Shown: positions 1-5,748 of the stretch, one piece after another
Layout of the letters: each line of letters starts with the position of its first letter
Numbering within the stretch: the stretch's first letter is position 1
Source of the DNA: Desulfovibrio sp. UBA6121
Lineage (GTDB): Bacteria; Desulfobacterota; Desulfovibrionia; Desulfovibrionales; Desulfovibrionaceae
Assembly (NCBI GenBank): GCA_002422505.1
Contig: DIVX01000016.1
Coordinates: 4,995 to 12,443, forward strand
Direction of reading: 5' to 3'
Length of the DNA: 7,449 bases
Notes under the pieces: model-generated
Seen by the model: the letters and a program-made list of their open reading frames with translations, nothing else
The model's database searches: none
What the model was told of the DNA's origin: nothing
Position numbers and translations under genes: made by a program

Positions 1-605
1 AGGTGATGGACTACGCCACGCTGACGGACAACACCGGGCGCAAGGCCGACTTCCGCCACGCCATTCTGCTCATGACCTCCAACGCCGGGGCCCAGGAGCT
101 GGCCAAGGGCGGCATGGGCTTTACGCGCAACGCCGCGAGCGACCGCAAGTCCGGCTCGCTCAAGGCCATTGAGCGTCTTTTCAGCCCGGAGTTCCGCAAC
201 CGGCTGGACGCCGTGGTGCCCTTCGACGCGCTGGACCACGCCATCATGCTCAAGGTGGTGGACAAGCACGTGCGCGAGCTTTCCGAGCAGCTCAAGGAAC
301 GCCGCGTAAGCGTGCGCCTGACCGAGGCCGCGCGTGTGCGCCTGGCCGTGCTGGGGTTCGACCCGGCCTACGGGGCCCGGCCCATGGCCCGGGTGGTGCA
401 GGTGGAAATCAAGGACGCCATCGCCCCGGAACTGCTCTTCGGCAGTTTGCAAAAGGGCGGCAGCGTGCTGGTGGATTTGGCCCCCGGAGCCGACCCGCAG
501 GCCCCGGCCAAGGCCAGCGGCATGAACTGCGGCGAATGCTCCGGCGAGTTCGTGTTCCGCTACACGGCTCTGGAGGTTCACGCGGCGGAACCCGCTCTGG
601 CGTAG
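1..605 (+). CDS. clpA: ClpA, ATP-dependent Clp protease ATP-binding subunit (C-terminal part, 5' end outside window)
   Basis: AAA+ unfoldase that pairs with the ClpP peptidase in the cytosol and threads substrates, including N-degron proteins delivered by ClpS, into the proteolytic chamber. Only the last 200 residues are present. The reading frame is open at the left edge; the first full codon begins at base 3, and bases 1-2 finish the preceding codon. Numbered from that codon, the second AAA+ module shows a sensor-1 segment (MTSNAG, Asn27), a probable ClpP-docking tripeptide MGF at 38-40 (IGL in E. coli ClpA), the arginine-finger box PEFRNR at 62-67, and sensor-2 GARPMAR at 123-129. The end of the small D2 subdomain follows (ELLFGSL). 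The C-terminal tail, about 160-200, is Ala/Pro-rich, contains a CGEC motif at 175-178, and looks longer than I recall for E. coli. aat follows 30 bp downstream on the same strand, probably co-transcribed. ClpB and ClpC are less likely because of the docking tripeptide, the GARPMAR end and the aat neighbour. Confidence 0.95.
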   Translation, partial: VMDYATLTDNTGRKADFRHAILLMTSNAGAQELAKGGMGFTRNAASDRKSGSLKAIERLFSPEFRNRLDAVVPFDALDHAIMLKVVDKHVRELSEQLKERRVSVRLTEAARVRLAVLGFDPAYGARPMARVVQVEIKDAIAPELLFGSLQKGGSVLVDLAPGADPQAPAKASGMNCGECSGEFVFRYTALEVHAAEPALA

Positions 606-622
606 CTCTCGCAATGATGGCC

Positions 623-629
623 AGGTGAT
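623..629 (+). promoter_or_regulatory. Shine-Dalgarno for aat
   Basis: AGGTGAT matches the anti-Shine-Dalgarno end of 16S rRNA (complement of ATCACCT) and lies 6 bases before the GTG at 636. The upstream ATGs at 614, 617 and 628 are out of frame with aat, so this site supports the GTG start. Confidence 0.6.
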
Positions 630-635
630 GATCCG

Positions 636-1340
636 GTGAGCATTTACCGCCTCTTCGACGACCCGGTGTTCCCCGACCCGGCGGAGGCGGACCCGGACGG
701 GCTGCTGGCCATCGGCGGGGATCTTTCGCCGCAGCGGCTCGTCAGCGCCTATGCCGGGGGCATTTTCCCCTGGTACGCCAAGGGCTCGCCCATTCTCTGG
801 TGGTCGCCAGACCCGCGCCTGGTGCTGTTTCCCCAGCGCTTGCACGTGTCTGCAAGCCTCAAGCGCTGCCTCAACTCCGGCTGCTTCCGCTACACCCTGG
901 ACAAGGCCTTCGGCCATGTCATCCGCGCCTGCGCCAACGCCCCAAGGCCGGAGCAAGACGGCACCTGGATTCTGCCGGAGATGGTGCAGGCCTATGAGGG
1001 GTTGCACACCCTTGGCTTTGCCCACAGCGCAGAGGCCTGGGCGCGCAATGCAAGCGGAGAGGACGAACTGGTGGGCGGGCTGTACGGGGTGGCGCTCGGC
1101 GGGGTGTTTTTTGGGGAGTCCATGTTTTGCTCAACGCCAAACGCCAGCAAGGCGCTTTTCGCCACGCTGGTGCGCTGGCTGGACGCGCGCGGCTGCACGC
1201 TCATCGACTGCCAGCAGACCACGGCGCACCTGCTGCGCTTTGGCGCGCAGGAATTGCCCCGGCGGGAGTTCCTGGCCAGGCTGCGCGAGGGGCTTTCGTC
1301 AAATGCCCTGGCTGGCCCCTGGGACTTCGCGACGCGCTAG
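636..1340 (+). CDS. aat: Leucyl/phenylalanyl-tRNA--protein transferase
   Basis: Cytosolic aminoacyl-transferase that moves Leu or Phe from its tRNA onto the N-terminal Arg or Lys of a protein, creating an N-degron for ClpS/ClpAP. The 234-residue product matches the usual length of the family. Family signatures run in order: GLLAIGGDLSP at 22-32, GIFPWY at 42-47, WWSPDPR at 55-61, GTWI at 109-112, YEGLH at 120-124, HS at 130-131, DELVGGLYGV at 143-152, FFGESMF at 158-164, and LIDCQ at 189-193. Glu161 and Gln193 align with E. coli Glu156 and Gln188, the residues tied to catalysis and peptide binding, with the same 32-residue spacing. The start is GTG, chosen from the AGGTGAT six bases upstream and the fit at the N-terminus. 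It probably shares a transcript with clpA. Its TAG stop overlaps the cheB stop on the other strand. I see no sign of damage. Confidence 0.97.
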   Translation: MSIYRLFDDPVFPDPAEADPDGLLAIGGDLSPQRLVSAYAGGIFPWYAKGSPILWWSPDPRLVLFPQRLHVSASLKRCLNSGCFRYTLDKAFGHVIRACANAPRPEQDGTWILPEMVQAYEGLHTLGFAHSAEAWARNASGEDELVGGLYGVALGGVFFGESMFCSTPNASKALFATLVRWLDARGCTLIDCQQTTAHLLRFGAQELPRREFLARLREGLSSNALAGPWDFATR

Positions 1341-2413
1341 TCCTTGCACAGGCGCACCACCTCCGCCGCAATGGACGTGAGCGGCATGATCTTGTGCACG
1401 CCGCCGTGCTTTATGGCTTCCTGCGGCATGCCGAAAACCACGCACGAAGCTTCGTCCTGGGCGATGGTGAAGGCCCCGGTGTCGAACAGTTCGCGCATGC
1501 CCTTGGCCCCGTCGTCGCCCATGCCGGTCATGATGACGGCGACGGCGTTCTTGCCCGCGTAGCGCGCCCCGGAGCGGAACAGCACGTCCACGCTGGGCCT
1601 GTGGCGCGAAACCAGCGGGCCTTCCTTGACCTCCACATGATAGCGGGTGCCGCTGCGCTTGAGCAGCATGTGCTTGCTGCCGGGCGCTATGAGCACCTGG
1701 CCGCGCAGCAGGGTGTCGTTGTCCTTGGCCTCGCGCACGGTAACGCGGCAGATGCTGTCCAGGCGTTTGGCGAAGGCGGCGGTGAAATGCTCCGGCATGT
1801 GCTGCACAACGGCGATTGCCGGGCAGTCCAGCGGCAGCGCCTGAATAAAGGTCAGCAGGGCCTCTGTTCCGCCGGTGGAGGCGCCCACCAGCACGACCTT
1901 TTCCGTGGTGCGGAAGTTCGGCGTGCCGGGCGCGGCCTTGGCCAGCATAACGTCGGCGTCGAGCTTGGGCGTCACTTTGAGCGAGGCCGGGCCGGTCATG
2001 ACGCGCACCTTGGCCTGCGCTGCGGCGCGCACGGCGTCGATGATGCGGATGCGCGATTCTTCCAGAAATTGTTTGGTGCCCACCTTGGGCTTGGTGATGA
2101 TTTCCACCGCGCCATATTCCAGGGCGCGAAAGGTGGTTTCGTCGCCCTCCTCCGCCAGGGAGGAGCAAATGACCACGGGGATGGGGTGCTGGCTCATCAG
2201 CTTGCGCAGAAACGTCAGCCCGTCCATGCGCGGCATCTCAATGTCCAAGGTGATGACATCGGGCACCACCTCGCGCATCTTCTCCGCAGCGGCAAGCGGG
2301 TCCGCTGCGGTTCCGACGACTGTAATATCCGGGTCGGAATTGAAAATATCTATGAGCGTCTGCCGCACTAATGCGGAATCATCGACGACAAGGACTTTGA
2401 TGGGCCTGCCCAC
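1337..2413 (-). CDS. cheB: CheB, chemoreceptor glutamate methylesterase / glutamine deamidase response regulator
   Basis: Removes methyl esters from chemoreceptor glutamates, and deamidates receptor glutamines, to reset signalling; it is activated by phosphate from CheA. The protein has 358 residues. An N-terminal receiver domain spans about 4-125, with the acidic pair Asp11-Asp12, phospho-acceptor Asp57 (TLDIEMPRMDG), Ser84/Ser85 and Lys108 in TKP. A linker of about 130-168 follows, then the esterase domain with GASTGG at 176-181, QHMP at 203-206 and TGMGDDG at 295-301. The triad is Ser178, His204 and Asp300, at the same spacing as Salmonella Ser164, His190 and Asp286. The start is GTG, supported by AAAGGAG seven bases upstream; no in-frame ATG occurs before residue 46, well inside the receiver domain. 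It is the last gene of the cheA-cheR-cheB run, 27 bp after cheR. The stop at 1337-1339 overlaps the stop of aat. Confidence 0.97.
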   Translation of the reverse strand: MGRPIKVLVVDDSALVRQTLIDIFNSDPDITVVGTAADPLAAAEKMREVVPDVITLDIEMPRMDGLTFLRKLMSQHPIPVVICSSLAEEGDETTFRALEYGAVEIITKPKVGTKQFLEESRIRIIDAVRAAAQAKVRVMTGPASLKVTPKLDADVMLAKAAPGTPNFRTTEKVVLVGASTGGTEALLTFIQALPLDCPAIAVVQHMPEHFTAAFAKRLDSICRVTVREAKDNDTLLRGQVLIAPGSKHMLLKRSGTRYHVEVKEGPLVSRHRPSVDVLFRSGARYAGKNAVAVIMTGMGDDGAKGMRELFDTGAFTIAQDEASCVVFGMPQEAIKHGGVHKIMPLTSIAAEVVRLCKD

Positions 2414-2420
2414 TACGGTG

Positions 2421-2427
2421 CTCCTTT
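2421..2427 (-). promoter_or_regulatory. Strong Shine-Dalgarno that fixes the cheB GTG start
   Basis: On the minus strand AAAGGAG is followed by seven bases and then GTG at 2413. It sits in the 27-bp gap between the cheR stop and the cheB start, so cheB has its own ribosome entry site within the operon. Confidence 0.75.
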
Positions 2428-2440
2428 ACGGGGCTTCATA

Positions 2441-3331
2441 TCAAATCTTTCTATATACTGTCGGGGCGATGGGCTCAAGAGGTAAATTCATTCCAGCGAG
2501 ACTTTCAGAATGCCCGATGAACAGATACCCGCCCGGTGCAAGCTTGCGGCAAAAGCGGGAGAACAGTTTCTCCTGCGTCGGCCGATCAAAATAGATGACC
2601 ACGTTGCGGCAAAAAATAATGTCGAGCTGCTCCTCAAAGGAGAATTCCTCCATGAAGTTGAGCCGACGGAAACGGACATGGCCGCGCGCATCCGGACCGA
2701 TGCGCACAAGCCTGCGCGTTCTGTCCTTGCTGCGCAACAGGTAGCGCTTGCGGTAGTCCTGCGGAATGGGGCCGATCTTGGATTCCGGGTACACGGCCCG
2801 CACGGCCATGCGCAGCACCTGGGTGCTTATGTCCGTTGCCAAAATATTGAAGATAAACCCTGTGTTCTCGCGGGCGTATTCGCTTAAAACCATGGCCAGG
2901 GTGTAGGGTTCCTCGCCGGAGGAACAGCCCGCGCTCCACACGTTGACCTTGCGCCCAACGCCTTTGGACAAGAAAAGCGCAGGCAGCACACGCTCCAGCA
3001 ACAGGGAAAAATGCTTGGGTTCGCGGAAGAAATCCGTGGTGTTCGTGGTCACCACGTCCACAAGGTTCACCAGCTCCTGCTCCATGCCCTCCGGGCTGAA
3101 CAGGTACTCGCAGTATTCCTCGTGGGTGCTCATGTCCAGGTCGCGCAAACGCTTTTGCAAGCGCGCTTCAAGCAAGGTCTTTTTTGAGGTGGGCATCTTG
3201 ATGCCCAACTCGGCCTTGATGAACTCGCTGAAGCGGTCAAAGATGCGGTCGTTCATGCGGGCAAGGCCCAGGGGCGATTCCTGGTTGGACTGGCTGCCGC
3301 CTGCCCTGGCTTTTCTGCTGCGTTCAGTCAT
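2441..3331 (-). CDS. cheR: CheR, chemoreceptor glutamate methyltransferase
   Basis: SAM-dependent enzyme that methylates specific glutamates in chemoreceptor cytoplasmic domains, opposing CheB in adaptation. From the chosen ATG the protein has 296 residues. The N-terminal alpha-helical CheR domain (about 28-90) starts at FDRFSEFIKAELGI and carries LLEARLQKRLRDL. Then come TTNTTDFFRE (95-104), the SAM-binding motif WSAGCSSGEEPY (132-143), ATDIS with acidic Asp167, IIFCRNVVIYFD (238-249), and GHSES (273-277), all typical of the family. The start is the least certain point. The ATG at 3331 lies 19 bases after the cheA stop but lacks a good Shine-Dalgarno. A second ATG at 3256 (MNDRIFDRF, 271 residues) would begin just before the conserved domain and also lacks one; a TTG at 3373 would overlap cheA. 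Coupling to cheA translation would explain the weak site. The first 25 residues are basic and Ser/Gly-rich and look non-conserved. Confidence 0.93.
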   Translation of the reverse strand: MTERSRKARAGGSQSNQESPLGLARMNDRIFDRFSEFIKAELGIKMPTSKKTLLEARLQKRLRDLDMSTHEEYCEYLFSPEGMEQELVNLVDVVTTNTTDFFREPKHFSLLLERVLPALFLSKGVGRKVNVWSAGCSSGEEPYTLAMVLSEYARENTGFIFNILATDISTQVLRMAVRAVYPESKIGPIPQDYRKRYLLRSKDRTRRLVRIGPDARGHVRFRRLNFMEEFSFEEQLDIIFCRNVVIYFDRPTQEKLFSRFCRKLAPGGYLFIGHSESLAGMNLPLEPIAPTVYRKI

Positions 3332-3350
3332 ATGCTGCGGCGACTTTGGC

Positions 3351-5534
3351 TCAGAACTCGTTTTCGGCCACAACGGAACGCACCAGCCGGGGCACGTCGA
3401 GAATCAACGCCAAGCTGCCGTCGCCCTTGATGGTGGCGCCGGAGATGCCTTCCACGTCGCGGTACACGCGGCCCAGGCTCTTAATCACCGTTTGGTGCTC
3501 GCCGATGACATGATCGACCACGATGCCGATGCGCCGCCCTTCCACGCCGGTGATGACGATCTGCTCAATCTCCGGCGATTCGCCTTCTATCTCGAACCAG
3601 CGGCGCAGGCTGATGTAAGGCACAAGCTCACCGCGCAGGTTGATGATGCGCTTGCGGCCCGTGGGGTCCACATCCTTTTGCAGCAGCTCCACGCATTCTT
3701 CCACCAGGGAAAGCGGAATGACGAAAAAGCCGTCGCCCACCTGCACCTGCAGGCCCTCAATAATCGCCAGGGTAAGCGGCAGGCGGATGGTGATGGTGGT
3801 GCCGTGGCCCAACTCGCTTGATATCTCAATGGCTCCGCGCAGGGAGTCAATGGCGCGATGGACGACATCCATGCCCACGCCCCGGCCGGAGATGCTGGTG
3901 ACGGTGGCCGCAGTGGAGAAGCCGGGCAGGAAGATGAGCTTGAGGGCCTCTTTGTCCGAAAGCTCGGAATCCGGGGCGAGCAGGCCTTTTTCCACAGCCT
4001 TGCGGCGAATGATTTCCGGGTCCATGCCTTTGCCATCGTCGGTGATGCGGATGAGCACCTCCGAGCCGGAGTGCTCGGCCTCAAGCAGGATGAGCCCTTG
4101 GGGGCGTTTGCCTGCGGCCTTGCGCTCGTCGGGCATGTCGATGCCGTGGTCGATGCTGTTGCGCAGCAGGTGCACCAGGGGATCGGCCAGGCGCTCCAGC
4201 ACGGTCTTGTCCAGTTCCGTCTCTTCGCCGCGCGTCACAAGCTCTATGTCTTTGCCCAGTTCGGAGGACAAATCACGCACCAGACGGCGAAATTTGCTGA
4301 AGGCGGAGCCGATGGGCAGCATGCGGATGCCGAGTGTGCTGTCGCGCAGGTCGGCGCTCAGGCGTTCCAATTGCTCGGCCAGGGCGGTGAGCATGGGGTC
4401 GCCGCGCTCGGAAACGATTTGCGAAATTTGCGCCTGCACGATGACAAGCTCACCCACGAGGTCCACCAGGGTGTCGAGCTTGTCCGCCGCGACGCGCAGG
4501 CTGTTGCTGCCGTCCTTGGGCGCGGCCTTGGCCATGGGCTCCTTGGGGGACGCGGCATCGGTGGCCGGGCGCACGGCGGGCGCAGGCTTGGCGGCAGCAG
4601 GGGCGGAAACGTCGGAAACAGCAGACGGAGCAAGGGCGGCGGGGCTGGCGGACGCCGCAGAATCAGCTCCTTCTGGTAGCTCTATCTCCGGTGTGGCGGC
4701 GACAGACTGACCGGAAGCCGTCCCGCTGCTTTTCGCATCCGAGAATTCAGGGAACTGGCCAGTGGCATCGGCCTGCACCACTTCGACATCCAGGTCGATG
4801 TCGGTGAAAAAGAAAAGATCCAGGATGGTTGAGCGGCTGGCCGTGGTGGCAAGCGTCACCTCCCAGGACAGGTACAGGGTTTGCGGGTCCAGGGCCTGCA
4901 GTTCCGGCAGGGCGCTTTCGTCCAGGCGCACCGTGCACTCGCCCAGGCCGCGCAGGTCCTCAAACAGCATGTCCAGGTTCAGCTCTTTGCCGACCTTGGA
5001 ATCGCGCGGGCGGATGCGGATGCGATACTGCGAGGGACTGCTTGAGACGTCCTCTGGCGGTGCGGGTTCCGTGGCCGGGCTTTGTTGCGCAACGGATTCG
5101 GCGGGGACAGCTTCTTGGGAACAGGCCGGGGCCGGGTCCTGCAAAATAGGTTTGCAGGCCATGAGCGCCAATACTTCGGCCTGAATGGCCTGGCCCCTTT
5201 CCGGGCTGCCGTTGCCGCACTCGTCCACCCCGTTCAACAGGCCCAGGATATGGTCGCGCGCGGCAAAAGACGTGCTGATGAGCTCCCTGGTGACGGTGAG
5301 CTCCTCGTTGCGCAACTTGTCAAAAACGCTCTCTATGGCGTGGGTGAAGTCGGCTATGTCGTCGAAGCCGAACATGGCCCCGGAGCCCTTGATGGTGTGC
5401 AGGGCGCGGAACACCTGGTTCACCAGGTCCGTGTCCTGTGGATTGGCCTCCAGCTCAAGCAAAGTCGAATCGAGTTCCGCAAGAAGGTCGAGAGCTTCCT
5501 CGCGGAAAATCGCACGGCTTTCGTCGTCTGACAT
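3351..5534 (-). CDS. cheA: CheA, chemotaxis sensor histidine kinase
   Basis: Receptor-coupled kinase that autophosphorylates on a histidine and passes phosphate to CheY and CheB. The product has 727 residues from the ATG. In order: an HPt (P1) domain at 1-125 with the phospho-histidine in RALHTIKGSG (His46); a Pro/Ser/Ala-rich linker to about 168; a P2-position domain at 169-253 (YRIRIRP ... LYLSWEVTL); an Ala/Pro-rich linker at about 255-344; the P3 dimerisation helices from 345 (LRVAADKLDTLVDLVGELV); the P4 ATPase with N box LLRNSIDHGI (456-465, Asn459), G1 DDGKGM (499-504), F box FLPGFST (535-541) and G2 GRGVGMD (550-556); and a C-terminal CheW-like P5 domain at 595-727. Key residues for kinase activity are all present. 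The Shine-Dalgarno GAGGAG lies 9 bases before the ATG; a GTG directly upstream (5537) is 6 bases away and would add one residue. First gene of the minus-strand che run. Confidence 0.97.
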   Translation of the reverse strand: MSDDESRAIFREEALDLLAELDSTLLELEANPQDTDLVNQVFRALHTIKGSGAMFGFDDIADFTHAIESVFDKLRNEELTVTRELISTSFAARDHILGLLNGVDECGNGSPERGQAIQAEVLALMACKPILQDPAPACSQEAVPAESVAQQSPATEPAPPEDVSSSPSQYRIRIRPRDSKVGKELNLDMLFEDLRGLGECTVRLDESALPELQALDPQTLYLSWEVTLATTASRSTILDLFFFTDIDLDVEVVQADATGQFPEFSDAKSSGTASGQSVAATPEIELPEGADSAASASPAALAPSAVSDVSAPAAAKPAPAVRPATDAASPKEPMAKAAPKDGSNSLRVAADKLDTLVDLVGELVIVQAQISQIVSERGDPMLTALAEQLERLSADLRDSTLGIRMLPIGSAFSKFRRLVRDLSSELGKDIELVTRGEETELDKTVLERLADPLVHLLRNSIDHGIDMPDERKAAGKRPQGLILLEAEHSGSEVLIRITDDGKGMDPEIIRRKAVEKGLLAPDSELSDKEALKLIFLPGFSTAATVTSISGRGVGMDVVHRAIDSLRGAIEISSELGHGTTITIRLPLTLAIIEGLQVQVGDGFFVIPLSLVEECVELLQKDVDPTGRKRIINLRGELVPYISLRRWFEIEGESPEIEQIVITGVEGRRIGIVVDHVIGEHQTVIKSLGRVYRDVEGISGATIKGDGSLALILDVPRLVRSVVAENEF

Positions 5535-5581
5535 CACGTGAGGCTCCTCACGGCAGATTCACTCCCCACCGATTCGTGCAA
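5534..5581 (-). CDS. Possible 15-codon leader ORF overlapping the cheA start
   Basis: A TTG at 5581 is preceded on the minus strand by GAGGA at the right distance (5 bases). It opens a 15-codon frame (MHESVGSESAVRSLT) whose TGA overlaps the cheA ATG by one base, as TGATG. Such an overlap is typical of translational coupling. The peptide resembles nothing I recognise, a TTG start is uncommon, and a frame this short can arise by chance. It is listed because it reads straight through the inverted repeat that encloses the cheA ribosome binding site. Confidence 0.2.
   Translation of the reverse strand: MHESVGSESAVRSLT
5537..5552 (-). promoter_or_regulatory. Inverted repeat enclosing the cheA Shine-Dalgarno
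   Basis: The minus strand reads CGTGAGGAGCCTCACG: 7-base arms that are exact reverse complements around a 2-base centre. In RNA this would form about six base pairs with a four-base loop. The cheA Shine-Dalgarno GAGGAG (5544-5549) lies inside the stem and loop, and the last stem base is the G of a possible GTG start. The sequence symmetry is directly visible; folding and any control of translation are inferred. It could equally be a protein-binding site. Confidence 0.45.
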
Positions 5582-5604
5582 AATGGTCCTCTTTCGCGCC
5601 CTGC

Positions 5605-5638
5605 AAAAAAAAGCGCTCCTGCCGGTCTAAGCCCGGCA
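5605..5638 (-). terminator. Weak terminator-like hairpin followed by T8, downstream of the EF-G-like gene
   Basis: On the minus strand TGCCGG (5638-5633) and CCGGCA (5625-5620) are perfect 6-base arms around a 7-base loop. They are followed by GGAGCGC and then eight T residues (5612-5605). The T run normally begins right after the stem; here it is seven bases away, so this is a weak or atypical intrinsic terminator. If real, it would end transcripts of the EF-G-like gene about 110 bp past its stop and require a cheA promoter nearby. No convincing promoter is visible between here and cheA, so partial read-through is possible. Confidence 0.3.
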
Positions 5639-5748
5639 ACGACGGCAACTGTCCAGCGATACTAAGCGTAGTCCTTAATGGGGAAAAAGGCAACGCGCCA
5701 CAAATCTCATGCGCTCCTTTGACGTATCGGTCCAAGGCGGCCAACGGC

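Noticed and set aside
1127..2371. A 414-codon open frame on the plus strand opposite cheB
   Set aside because: It is a shadow frame in high-GC coding DNA. The opposite strand encodes a complete CheB with all catalytic residues, while this frame gives a His/Ala/Gly-rich product without recognisable motifs.
3640..4710. Long plus-strand frames (356 and 273 codons) opposite cheA
   Set aside because: Compositional shadows of the cheA codons, rich in Ser/Arg or Gly/His/Ala, without ribosome sites or domain features.
5659..5690. Sigma-70-like promoter with TAGTAT as -10 on the minus strand
   Set aside because: The best -35 at 16-17 bases matches only three of six positions.
5675..5710. An 11-codon ATG frame (MRFVARCLFPH) on the minus strand behind AAAGGAG
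   Set aside because: The Shine-Dalgarno is only three bases from the ATG, the frame is very short, there is no run of one amino acid as in attenuation leaders, and no coupled gene follows directly.
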